DNA of 64,000 nt, taken from the NCBI GenBank assembly GCA_958450365.1, contig CAUEEP010000743.1, positions 8,115,501-8,179,500 of the forward strand, read 5' to 3'. The notes under the pieces were generated by a model that was not told the origin of the DNA, searched no databases, and saw only the letters and a list, made by a program, of their open reading frames with translations. Position numbers and translations under genes: made by a program. This DNA comes from Mesorhabditis belari. Lineage: Eukaryota; Nematoda; Chromadorea; Rhabditida; Rhabditidae. Within the stretch, counting starts at the first letter, position 1, and each line of letters starts with the position of its first letter. Below are positions 28,237 to 39,168 of this stretch, one piece after another.

Positions 28237-31200
28237 ATGTACACGGCTCAAGAAGGAGTGGCTATTGGTGGTGACGCTTTGGAGACTCAAGTTTGTCTAA
28301 CCCTCGTTTAAACATTCAAATCATTTCTTTTACCTTGAATAAATCGAAATTAGATTTCGGATTTAAGATTTTTAAGAGCAAAATTTTGTTTTGTTTTGTT
28401 TTTGTTTACATTTGTTTACAGTGGCTTCCACAACACACGGGAACTTATCGCTACCATCAGCCATTGGCCACTTCACTCACGCAAAACCCTGTTGCGAACA
28501 GCGCTCTCCGTTTCGATCCATATGAAGAGCTGCTTTGGGCTGGCACTACTGCTGTATCATAAAACTTTACACGAAAACTTTTTCGATTTTCAGGGTCGAG
28601 TTTACTCTTATGGAGACGATTTCGCGCGATACACGGCTTTTGGAGTTACGACACACTTTAGCGATAAATCTCCAACGGTAAAAGGATTTTCTTTTTTTCT
28701 TTGGTGATAAAAGTCTGCTTTAGGTTCAATCGATCGAGTTCACCGAGGATTACATATTGTCGTTAACAAATGCGACTTTGAAAGCGAACACACGACAAGG
28801 GTTATCTGTATTCAACCATGAGTCAGCCTCATTTTTGAGTCATTTATTAAAATAGCTTTCAGATCTCCGCATATGCATCATTTATCGGCAATGCTTCGTC
28901 TACCCGATGCCCCAAACTCGTTGCTTATGGGCGGGAATCAGGTTCTGAAAATTTTCGAAAACATTTTTAAATTGTATGCATTAGGATCGCTTGTTGCAAT
29001 TTGATTTGGTCACACTCAAAGATCAACGCGTGGTACGTTTTTCTTTTTACATTTTATCACAATAAAATCTTTAGCACATTTTACGAAACGAGAAAAGTGC
29101 GATGATTATTCGCGCCAATGACAAGAACATATTTTTGGGGACAAGAGATGGACGGGTTTGAGGAGGAAATTTTGGAAATGACTTTGATTTCCTAGGTTGC
29201 TGTGTTGAATCCGAAAACTTTTGAGACCGTGAAAGTGATCGAAGCGCACGCGAATCTCACCGATTTCGACGTGAGCGGGAATCGTTTGATCACTTGCGGG
29301 CAAAGCGTTCGGTGAGTGCAGAGATGGGTAAACAGAAAGCTTTCTTACTTCAGAGGAGGTACACTACATGGTGATCCGTATGTGAAAGTTTATGATCTTC
29401 GGACTCATCAGGTTCGTGACTTCAGCGAAGCATCAAATATTAGGCTCTCCATAAAGTCTTTTCGTTCCTTTTTGACGAAAAGACTTTTTGGACAGCCTAA
29501 TAAGATTTTTTAAGGCAATGCAACCGATTCCTTGGGGGCACACGCCAAGATTTTGTCGCTTTTTCCTTTCCTATTGTGATACGCGAGTGATTCTCGTTGG
29601 AAGAGTGAGTCCACAAAGCGCTTTAAAAAGCCTTTTTTTGTTTTAGGATGGACCTAGTCAAATTGTGGATTTAAATTCAACGGTCAAGGAGCCACTGTTT
29701 CAGGTAAAGCTCTCAGCGAATATGTAAATGAAACATTTCTAGGCGACAAGCAGTACACTCGAAAGCTTTGACTACAGTCCATCACGACAAGCTATTGCTT
29801 TTGGAACAATGTTTGGTGAGTGCGGGAAAAGCTTTACAAAATACAAGAGCGACATTCAGGTGAAGTGAATGTTTGGTTTGATCGCGAGGAGCCAGTATTC
29901 AATGAAAACGCTTTCGAAACGGTTTTTGCCGATCCACCGGTGCGCATTGATAGCTGTTGTTTTGAATCGAATCATATTTAGTGTGGACCGCCTCAATCAT
30001 TTCTTTACGACGATACAACAACTCCACTAGCCGCTGTTCCATTGCCATTCTCGCCGGATGATTGGCTCCTTTCCGATTGGCCTGAAGAACTTTGTAGACC
30101 AAATTACAAGTAAGCTAAAATTTTTGTTTTTGCTCATCCCGCCGAGAAAGGCTAGATGGCTAGATGTTTTGGTGCTTTATTATAGTCTTTATTGAGTAGT
30201 CGGGAGCCCGCTTGTCTACAACCCACGGAATCCGGGTTCGAGCTCCCATACTGCCATTGAATTTTAATTTTTTTCTATTTTTTATTTTACGTCCGTACAG
30301 ACAGACACTGCTTTTTTTTTATATATAGTAAATTATAGAGTGCCGAGAATGCCATTCCGAGTCAGCAATATAACCACACGGCAATTCGTTGGATATGCCA
30401 AAAATCCGTTGTTACATCTAAAATTGAAAAATTTCAACCTCGTCCCTTATGTTGTCGATGGAACAGAAGGTCAGCTTTGAGAGTATAGCTTTCGTATTAA
30501 AACTTTATTGAAGACACGTGCATTTTCAGAAACAATAGAGCAAGTGTTAGCGCCACCAACAGTGCCAACTTTTTACCAAAAAAAGATGAACACTTCACTT
30601 ACCGCAAAACGTTTGACACGAGAATTTGACGAAAGGATATTGAAAGGGTAGAGAAAAGAAAGCTAAATAGCTAAATCTTCAAGTAAATACAAATTTCAGA
30701 ATGAACAGCACGGACATTCCCTCAGTCGAGCCAAACTCTGGATCCGGTTTTGCAAATCCGTTGACTCTTGTGGGTTTAAAGACACTTTCAGTTATTTCTT
30801 ATGCCAATTTCAGCTGTTGTACGCGGTGGTTCCTTTGCGCAATCTTGCTCTCAATCATTTATGTCAAGAGGAGTTGTGTCTCTGTTGTGAATTAGGATTT
30901 CTCTTCAGAATTTATTCCGATCAAAAAGAGGCCACTCCCGTTTCGGTCAGGCAGCTTTTTAACCAAAAAAAAACGAGAACTTTTTAGACAAACAATTTGA
31001 TGAGAGCCTTGCGAGGACTTGAGTTTAAAAACGAATCCACCAACATTCCGACTCTAATTCATCAATTTTTTTGCTTCATACTCTCAAATCTTCATGAGGC
31101 AAGAAAATTTGAGAAATTTCGAAGAAACAAAAACTTGTAGAACCTTTTGGAAACAGAGCATCAACTACTGGAAACTCTGCTTCGAACGCAAATCAATATA

Positions 31201-33661
31201 AATGCGAAATGTGTTCGATGCACAGAAATTCAAACATTCGAGGAAGAATTGATCGGACTTTCACTTGAATATCCAGAAGGTTTATCTTTTTAGTTCTAAA
31301 CGCTATTTGATAAATTTTTTTTCAGGTTGCTCTCGATTTGGTCTCACAACTTTATATGAGAAAGCATTGATCAAGAGACGCCCCACCGACTCATATTGTG
31401 CTAAATGCGATAAAGATACGATACACGAGAGAACCGCGAAGTGAGAAAGAAAACTTATGGGAAGAAAAGTGAACCTTTTTAGAGTAAAAAGCTTGCCACC
31501 AATTCTTTTGATCGAAACGAATCCGGCGACTCCAGGCTTTGAGAGCTTTTGGCTAACAAAGATTCATGTGTGCATTGTTTAGACAAATCTAGAAGAGGAA
31601 ACATTTCAGGAAATGGAGAAGAGAATCCCCTACGTGAATCCCTTGCGCTTATTTTCGTTGGATGGAAAAGGAAGCGATGCAACGCCTTGTCGATACGGGG
31701 GACAATGTCGCCATCAAGATACCTGCAAATTCAGACATCCGCCAAATGCGAGCGATTGGAGTAAAGAAGTGGATGCTTGGATTGAAGTGGCGATGGTAGA
31801 ACATGAAGAAAACTTTAGAGTTTAATAATCAATCAATTCTCTAGATGCCTCCAATTGGGGAAAATGAATGGGTGCATATTATTCCTGAAGAAATCAACAT
31901 TCGTCTGTCACAAGGGATTCCGATTATCAATGATCAGCCAACCAATCAAGAAACTGATGTTTATAAGTAAGAATTTGAATTCTAATGGTTCGAAGTCGAA
32001 TGATTTCTAGAATTTAGTTATTTCTTTATAAATATAGGTTATTCAAAGTCAAAATTCAACTTTCAGATTGTGCGCAATGGTGTCAATGATTGGAAATGGT
32101 GAAGAAGACTGGCCGCACGCTGTGGCACAGGTTGATTATGATTATTTGCGATTATGTAATGATTTGAGATTCGCGAGGGATCAAGTGATGAATGGCTTGT
32201 CTCAAACGAGCTATTGGTGACAAGAGTGCCTTCAAAAGAAGCTCTTCATGTCGATTATCGATGGAAACTGCCATCAGTGCTCGCCTATGTGCGCACTGAT
32301 TACATGGACACAAGTGATTAAAGCTTTTGAGGAAAACCTAAAACCTAAACCTAAATGTTCAGAAGAAGGCGCGCGTGCTCTTGTTCCAGATACAATCTTC
32401 TCTGTTGATACGAATCTCACAGGAAATCATGAGGTGGATACAAATTGATCATGGTGGATTGATTGAAGGTTTCAGATTGCGCGTGATCGACGCGCTCGTT
32501 TAGCACCAAATTTCGATGATATCGTGGCTTTGGATGCTGAGTTTATTGATGTGAATGAAGTAGGGATTTTGCTAGATTTTACAGATTATTTGGTGACTTC
32601 AGGATATTGGTCGAAAGTCGATTGCTCGTTTGAGTTGTGTGGATGGACGTGATGGACAGGTTTTCTTGTTATGATCCGATTGTACTCTCATTTCCAGGTG
32701 ATTATGGATGACCATGTGGCGACTTGTCCTGGCGATAATGTCGGAAATTATTTGACGCATGTTAGGTAAGTTTTTTTTTCACTCAAAAGCATTCAGCAGT
32801 CATTTCATAAGTTAGATTCTCGGATGCGCTTTGTTCTTTCTTACTATTAAGGTGAATAAGACAAACATAAGGCCTTTTTAAAGCCGTTTTAATATTTTGC
32901 ACAAAAATAATTGATCTTTCTAACCGTAGTTCAATTGGTTTTGTTGGTTTTAAACGGAAATACGAAAAGAAACATACAAAAATATACCAAGCTAACTTTA
33001 AAAATGAATTTCAGCGGAATCATCAGGGATGATTTGGACCCGATCACATCGACAAAACACTTGACAACGCTGAAAACGGTTTGAGAAAATCACAATAATA
33101 TAAAGAGACACTTTAGGTTTATCTGAAAATCCTGAACCTTGTGCAGAAAGACGTGAAATTTGTCGGACATGCCTTATCGAATGATTTTTCGGCTCTCAAC
33201 TTATACGTTCGTTTTTAGCAGCCTCATTTCATTTCGATTCATTCAATTCAGGTACCACCGAATCAAATCTTGGATACAGTGCACCTCTTCCGTGATCGAG
33301 CTCCTCAATGCCGAATGCTTTCACTCCAATTTCTTGCTTATCATTTATTGAGTAAATAAAAAAGCAAAAAAAAACATTCTTAATACCATAAAATTCAGAT
33401 GAAAAGATCCAGCAAAACATACATGACTCGGTCGAAGATGCACGTATCGCTCTCCAACTCTATCGAAAATGGGAAGAGTTGAATGCAAGCGGGGATTTGG
33501 AGAAGGTAGCAAGGAAAAAAAAGTAAATATCAAAGCTTTTAAAGGCAATTCAACAACTCTATGAGACGGGCAAACAATGCAATTGGAGAGCCGGAGGAAG
33601 CAATCGAGGAAGACAAAGCAGCAGTCCCGAACAATCAACCCTATCAAATGCATCGAAATGA
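28237..33661 (+). CDS. panl-2: PAN2, catalytic subunit of the PAN2-PAN3 poly(A) nuclease
   Basis: Shortens poly(A) tails bound by PABP, in the cytoplasm. It starts MYTAQEGVAIGGDALETQ. The WD40 part includes FDPYEELLWAGTTA, GRVYSYGDDFARYTAFGV and YVKVYDLRTHQ. The linker has MPFRVSNITTRQFVGYAKNP. The UCH-like pseudo-protease domain has LALNHLCQEELCLCCELGFL, TRINAKCVRCTEIQ-type text and PPILLIETNPATPGFESFW. The C-terminal DEDD exonuclease shows VALDAEFIDVNE, FVGHALSNDFSALNLYVPPN and HDSVEDARIALQLYRKWEEL, so the D-E-D-D catalytic residues are present. It ends STLSNASK. A CCCH-like finger (PCRYGGQCRHQDTCKFRH) sits inside the UCH region, where the human protein has none. Introns carry a mini foldback (29439-29501), a SINE (30190-30330) and a mariner-type fragment (32845-32975). 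Confidence 0.93.
29439..29501. mobile_element. Mini foldback element (about 63 bp), mariner-type ends
   Basis: TTAGGCTCTCCATAAAGTCT with TTTTCGT faces its near-perfect reverse complement ACGAAAAGACTTTTTGGACA ending GCCTAA, with a loop of only about 10 bp. TA-rich borders fit Tc1/mariner insertion. It lies in a PAN2 intron. Confidence 0.7.
30190..30330 (+). mobile_element. tRNA-derived SINE-like element, copy A
   Basis: The block GTCGGGAGCCCGCTTGTCTA continues to a Pol III B box (GGGTTCGAGCTCC). It is followed by a body ACGTCCGTACAGACAGACA and a tail TGCTTTTTTTTTATATATAG. The same three parts occur in the same order in copy B at 35510-35640. It lies in a PAN2 intron. Confidence 0.6.
32845..32975. 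mobile_element. Fragment of the mariner-type MITE family, in a PAN2 intron
   Basis: Shares AAAAATAATTGATCTTTCTA, AACCGTAGTTCAATTGGTTT and ACGAAAAGAAAC with the right part of the complete element at 48218-48735, with small differences. Confidence 0.6.
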
Positions 33662-34885
33662 ACGACTCATAATATTACTTTCACCAGCTGCAGGGTCAAC
33701 TACTTTCTTTTGATTAGCATTAAAAACGGAGTCAATCCTCAACATCCTTCTAGCTGAACATACCCGTTTTTCTTTGTATATATATTTAATTTGTTATGGT
33801 TCGTTGAGCTGTGAATCTCCTTTCTAAAAAAAGCAGCACTTGAATAAAGATTAAGAGCTTAAGACAAAGGGGGGAAAAGGCACTCAAACAAATATCTACT
33901 CTTACCAAAAGGATCCGCCACCTTCAGATATGGCCAGTCAAAGCCGGATCGGAACAGATTGCATTAAGGAACATTAAAAGTTAGCAACGATAATTATAAG
34001 GGAAAGTTGTAATCGGGTAAACGTTGATACTGTTGAAATGTCATAATTCATTTGGGCAATTTTGAAAAAACAATTTTTAAGCATCATATATTATCGTATG
34101 GTCAGTGTCTGGGTTCTCATTCTGTTCTGTTCAAAGTTCTGTTCTTGTTGATATTCCGTATTCCGTTTATTCTGACATATTGTAGTGGGACTGGGTCTTA
34201 AATACGTGCAGTTGCCCCGGGCGGGCTCTCCAGTTGGTGTCCCGGCCCGGCTGGTTGACCACTTCACGGCTCCCGTTCCGTGAGGTTTTGCGCCGAAGGG
34301 GGGTCGCCACGGTGAAGACCAAAATGCTCAGCACCCCACACGTATCGAGATTTTGCGCCAAATGGGCAAGGAGCGGCGAGGACCAAAATGGAGTGCCCAG
34401 ATGCCCGGATCCGCCAGTGTTCCCCGGACCGGAACAGATTGCCGACTGGAAAACGAAACGGCCCGTCTTACGTGAAAGCCTTACGCCAGACGACAAGCGA
34501 TTACGCGGATGCACAAAGAACACCTCGTGGTCTCTTTACAAAGTAATTTCTTTTGTTCTGTAAACTTTTAGATGAGATATGAAGTCAGGGGGTTTTCGGG
34601 GTCGGGGAAGTGGTTGGTTGACATTTAGATTAACAATAGGACTTCTCAAAGAAACTCCAGACTTTTTCTTCAAAGACTTGGGGAGAACCGGCTCTCCCCT
34701 CCTCGTTTTCTCATTGTCGTCGCCGTGAAAAACGGCTCATTTGTGCGAGGTGTGATCCCGTTTTCGAGATCGGCAGCTCTTTCCCACAATTGCCTTAGCC
34801 TCTTTGCTCGCATTGCGCAACGAATCCTAGCTCTTTTTTATTCGATAATCTATGTTCGGGGATTTCTTTTTCTAACAATCGATGT
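33662..34885. other. Intergenic region upstream of the metalloproteinase
   Basis: 1.2 kb with a GC-rich block (34190-34560) that contrasts with its AT-rich surroundings, overlapping the dispersed repeat at 34470-34650. The open frames across the GC-rich block have no family resemblance. A promoter for the gene at 34886 is expected here. Confidence 0.5.
34470..34650 (+). repeat. Dispersed repeat of unknown nature, copy 1
   Basis: About 180 bp resemble 58190-58380 read on the minus strand. The shared core is CGATTACGCGGATGCACAAA, TCTTTACAAAGTAATTTCTT and GTTCTGTAAA, then further on GATGAGATATGAAG and TTTTCGGGGTCGGGGAAG. The first 80 bp align without gaps. Substitutions do not favour third codon positions, so it is probably non-coding. 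Confidence 0.6.
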
Positions 34886-37009
34886 ATGAAGATTAGAGCT
34901 TTAATTTTATTCATCACCTGTTTTTCGTTGGTCGTTTTTCATGTGAGGTTGGGTTAATTTGGGAAAATGAAAGTTTACAATTTACAATTTATTGGTTTTA
35001 GTTGCTCAAGAAAGAGAAGCATACACAGGAAAGGTAGGAGAATTGAAAGTGGTTGGTTTAAGGTGTTGAGATTAGGGAGGCTTATTTGGAGGTCACGAGT
35101 GTTAACATGGACATTTCGAGATCCCCAACGCCTCGTGCACAACACAGCTCATTCAAAAGCGATCAGGTATGGAAATTTGGAGATTTGTCATCATATCTAA
35201 TAATTATTTAAAGAGATGTGACGCGAAAGGTTTTCAAGAAATGGGCGGCGATTTTGAGGGGGCGGCTTTTATTTGTTGAAGTTGCTGAAGATGATGTGAA
35301 GAAGATTTGATGGATTCCCTGAGACTTTTAAACGTTTTAGTTAGATCAAGTCGAGGAAAATATCATGGACAAAAGAGGACGAAACTACAGAAAGCCCTGG
35401 TGGGTGGACATCGACATTGTCTTTGCGAGAGGAGATCACGGTTAGTAGAATTGATTTATTGGAAAGAAAACGGATAAGGAAATAAAAGCTTTAGGAAAAT
35501 ATAGGATCTACTATATATAAAAGAGCAGGTCTGTTCGTCCGTTCGTCCGTCTAATTTTTTCGGACCGGGGGTCGAACCCGAATCGTGTGAGCTGTAGGCT
35601 AGCGCGTTCCCGACCGCAAAAGTGGTTGCTACTAGTAATAAAGATATTTAAGGAGATGGTGAAGCGTTTGACGGACCGGGCGGGACTGTCGCGCACTCGG
35701 CTTATCCACCGCTCGGAATCGTTCATCTAGACGCCGATGAGGTTCAAGTTTCGAGCTTTCAAAGAATACTGTAACCTTGCCTCTAGTTTTTATCAAATCT
35801 ATATACTTCTTGGATCTTTCGGTATCCGTGATGGCACTAATCGAATTAGATCAAAAATAGATCGATAGACGAGACAAAAATAGACAGCGTTACGGTAGTC
35901 TAATCAGCAGACACTTTTCAAGATTATGAAGCCGAAAAAATTCAAACTTGTGTTACTTACAATTAGTAAATCTGTAAGATGAGAAAATCTGTAAGATGAA
36001 ATAAATCTTAACCCTTGAACTACGCATCATTATGCTAATTTGACTTGTTTGAATGGTATGCAAATGGTACTTATCGTACTTATCGTAGTACTATCAGTGG
36101 TACTATCAGTGGTACTTATCAGTGGTACTTATCGGTTATATCCCCACAAACATTTACATACATTTTAGGGTTTATAAAATATCTCAATCTACTGTAAGTT
36201 AGTCTAGAAGTATTCCTTGAACATCTTTAACCCTTGAACTACGCATCACTATGCTAATTTGACTTGTTTGAATGGTATGCATGGAAATGTTTGTGGGGAT
36301 AACCAATCAGTACCCTTTCAGTTGTGGACGCTACGGGAAAACGGGAATCGCGTCAATTTGGAGACGGTTCGGAAAAAGAGAATTACACGCAAAATTTACT
36401 CGTGATTAGGTGTTGCTACACGAGATTGGACATGTTTTAGGACTTCATCATCTCAAAGATCCAGACTCAATCATGAACGTTTATTATCGGTTAGTTAAAA
36501 AGCTAATTCGCAAAATGAACTTTTTCTTGATGGTTACTGTAAATATTATTAAAGGTTTATTTTTTTTAACACGTTGACGACAATGGCGTTTTTGCACAAA
36601 CAATCGCATGGGACAACGTTGTTTTTTTTCGACAAAAAATGTCACCTGAAATTGTCACCTAAAAGATTAAAAGTTTAATAATCAACGGTTAAATCGACAT
36701 TTTCCGGGACCAAGTCGAATATAGATACTACCCTACTTGCTTATTTAATATCCATCATCAGCAAACATAAATATGCCCAAAAAAATCAATTTTGGTACTG
36801 TCACCTGACATCAGGTGACAATGTCCCAGGCGAACGAATGGTGACAATGTCAGACAATGTCAGACAGCATCAGGTGACAATGTCGTCAACGTGTTAAAAA
36901 TCAAAGTCAAACGCTTTTCTGTCATTTCAGAAATTTGCGCCATGGTGCCACACTTTCCAAAGTCGATGAAAAAGCCATTCGAAAACTTTATCACTTGACA
37001 AATAAATGA
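34886..37009 (+). CDS. Short matrix metalloproteinase (zmp-like)
   Basis: Secreted zinc endopeptidase of the matrixin family. The start MKIRALILFITCFSLVVFHV is a good signal peptide. After a very short spacer the catalytic domain begins (VLTWTFRDPQRLVHNTAHSK, VTRKVFKKWAAI). It has DIDIVFARGDHGDGEAFDGP, then GGTVAHSAYPPLGIVHLDAD with the structural zinc and calcium ligands, then WTLRENGNRVNLE. The zinc site is LLHEIGHVLGLHHLKDPDS (HExGHxxGxxH), with the Met-turn in SIMNVYY. It ends RKLYHLTNK. I find no prodomain cysteine switch (PRCGxxD) and no hemopexin domain, so it is a minimal form. Introns are loaded with repeats: a SINE, a direct-repeat element and a piggyBac-type MITE. The first two exon joins are uncertain, so a prodomain exon could be missed. 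Confidence 0.82.
35510..35640 (-). mobile_element. tRNA-derived SINE-like element, copy B
   Basis: Read on the minus strand it has GTCGGGAACGCGCTAGCCTA, a B box (GGGTTCGACCC), the body ACGGACGAACAGAC and the tail TGCTCTTTTATATATAG. It matches copy A (30190-30330) in order and orientation of parts. It lies in a metalloproteinase intron. Confidence 0.6.
36007..36301. repeat. Direct-repeat element with internal tandem units
   Basis: A unit of about 54 bp starting TTAACCCTTGAACTACGCAT occurs twice in the same orientation (36008-36062 and 36228-36281) with about one difference. Between them are several GGTACTTATCAGT-like tandem units and an inverted pair (TATCCCCACAAACATTT at 36140, complement at 36285). 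The TTAACCCTTGAAC ends resemble piggyBac-type termini. Confidence 0.7.
36566..36897. mobile_element. piggyBac-type MITE, about 330 bp
   Basis: Both ends are TTAA followed by the inverted terminal repeat CACGTTGACGACA. The target site TTAA is duplicated at both borders, as for piggyBac. The interior holds repeated TCAGGTGACAATGTC-like motifs and no transposase. It lies in a metalloproteinase intron. Confidence 0.75.
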
Positions 37010-37166
37010 TGATTGATTATCACAATGCAATTAAAGATCCCCGCAATTTAGACCCGATATACAAATCAAAAATGCTATAAAATATCATTGCTGAACTGCC
37101 TGAACTGCTGAACTTTGCCCTCATTTTTCTTCTTCTTTATTTGTTCCTTCTTCATTTGTTTCTTCT

Positions 37167-39168
37167 TCACTTTCCATCAATTTTCTTCTCAATTTCTTGA
37201 CAAATGTCAATAACAAATTTCGAAGTTTTGGATCAGAAAGGACGTTAATGATTGGATCGATTATCATAGCTAACAACCTAAAATCTTTTGTCTTTAATCT
37301 TTAATTTAATATCTTGCACCATATTGCCGCTGCACAACTCGCCAAAACCTCGACTTGCACAAAGAGTTTGGCATTCAGAAATGTTTTACAAGGGGTCTGA
37401 ATAGATTGTTTGGGACATTTGAGAGTTCTTTGTCACCTTATCTCCTTCGCCGAGTGAGGAAAGCTTTCGGAGATTAGAGATTGCGACCACTAGAACCACC
37501 TGGAACACACTTTATTTTTCGATTCTTTTTCATTGACCTTCAAATTAAAACCAAGAAAGCAGAAAGCATACCACAATCGGAACATTTCCAATAGCAAACG
37601 TAATAACATTCATGCTGAGGCGATTCATCGCTTTCAAACTCAATCTCTGTGAGCTTGTTGAGGCTGTTCTCTAAAGTTTGACACTTATACAAACAAATAG
37701 AGACTTTTCTAAGTCTTCTACCAACTTTTCTAATTCATTCAAAATTTTCTAATCACCTCAACCGCTTTAAAAGCCATACTTCCACGGCGTAAGCGAAAAA
37801 TGAGAAAGAAATAGAGACAAAGAACAGTTGAATAGGTAATGATTAAAAGGATCGTCACAACTAAATTTAAGACTTTTGAGTTGATTTTTCGATTGAATAA
37901 ACCGATGGCCAATGGACGTTGACAATGGTCGAATGAGCACGTGATTGGGGCAGAGTCCGGATAAAAGAGAGTGCCTCCAAAAAGACCGAAGCAGATCTAA
38001 AAGGCTCATTTACTTCATTTAAACGTAATAATGAGCTAAAGTAATTTTAATTTTAAAAGCCAAACAAACCGATGCTACAACAGCAAAAAGCCAAATGAGA
38101 GAAACACCAATGACACAATGTCTCATTCGAAGTCGAGTTTTGTAGATGATTGGACGAGTGATGGCTGTGTAGAGTAGCAGGCATAAAGCAACATAAGTGC
38201 CTGGAAAAAAAAGGTACATATTTTCCATATTTTCCATTTTGGATCTACCGGTAATTGATAGGAATTCCATTGCGCCGATTAGAATGAAAATCGTCACTGA
38301 ACCGTAGTGAAAACCGTGAGCTTTCCAAACAATGATCACCACATAAAGTAGCAAAAGAGCCATCACCGAGGAGACCGATCGACTCAAAAGAAAAAGCGCT
38401 CGCTTACGATAACTAAATAGTTTTCTTTATTTATGTGAATTTAAAAAAAGGTCTATATGTTACCAGAAAGTGTCCAGAAAGTCCAGAATGGTCCAGAATG
38501 GTCCAGAAAGTCTTTTTGTTCATTTTCGTACTTTTGTTTAAGCCCAACAAATGCACTAATTAATTTATGGTTTTGCCAATAAAAAGTTGTCTAATAATGC
38601 TCGACAAAATAATGATTGTTGGACTCAGGGACTTCACAAAGACTTTCAAAACTCACGAGGCTTTTTCCGCTCGAAAGACAATAACATGAAGGACGAGATA
38701 GATAATATTTAGAACAAGAGCAATCACCGAAAAGATCACCGGCAGAATGGCAAGGAAATACGTTCGAAAATCTTTTGCTCTGTGCATTTCCTAGAGATTA
38801 AGATTTCAATAGCAAAGATATAGGGTTTAAATTTTTGGAGTACCTTTAGCAAATAACATGGCTCGTCTCCGTTCTCTATTTTAGGCACGCATTCGTAGTA
38901 CTAAAAGCTTTTAATAGTGAAAAAGAAAAGTAAGAGTTAAGCAGGCTAACCTTTAAATCAGAATTTCGCAAGTCCTCTTCGCATTTAGCAAAAGGATCAG
39001 TGGAGCTACTCGAAGCAATCAAACTCCAGTTTTCCATTAAATCTAGTCTCTAAATAAATTCTAGATACATGCATCGATTTCGAATTCAAAGAAAATCATT
39101 TTCCAAGAGATTAATCATCATACGCTCATAAGGAGCCACAAAATCGTATTGAACGCTTGAAACGTCAT
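37167..39168 (-). CDS. Seven-transmembrane receptor, orphan rhodopsin-like
   Basis: Probable G-protein-coupled receptor. The start MTFQAFNTILWLLMS may be a signal peptide. The extracellular part has CEEDLRNSDLK and KIENGDEPCYLLK, with several Cys. Membrane segments read AILPVIFSVIALVLNIIYLV, SSVMALLLLYVVIIVWKAHG, TIFILIGAMEFLSI, YVALCLLLYTAITRPIIYKT, CVIGVSLIWLFAVVASV, NLVVTILLIITYSTVLCLYF and VITFAIGNVPIV. The last one carries MIIDPIINVLSDPKLRN, resembling the TM7 NPxxY region. The protein ends EIEKKIDGK. I cannot place it in a named nematode chemoreceptor family and the ligand is unknown. A mariner-type fragment sits in one intron. The gene is convergent with the metalloproteinase gene, with 157 bp between stop codons. 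Confidence 0.7.
38490..38600. mobile_element. Fragment of the mariner-type MITE family, in a receptor intron
   Basis: AAGTCTTTTTGTTCATTTTC, then CCCAACAAATGCACTAATTA, matches the reverse complement of the right end of the element at 48218-48735. A short GTCCAGAATG tandem repeat precedes it. Confidence 0.55.

Noticed and set aside
34167..34563. Two overlapping 110-120-residue frames on opposite strands
   Set aside because: They follow from GC-rich composition. The part shared with 58276-58399 changes without codon bias, so it is better treated as a non-coding repeat.
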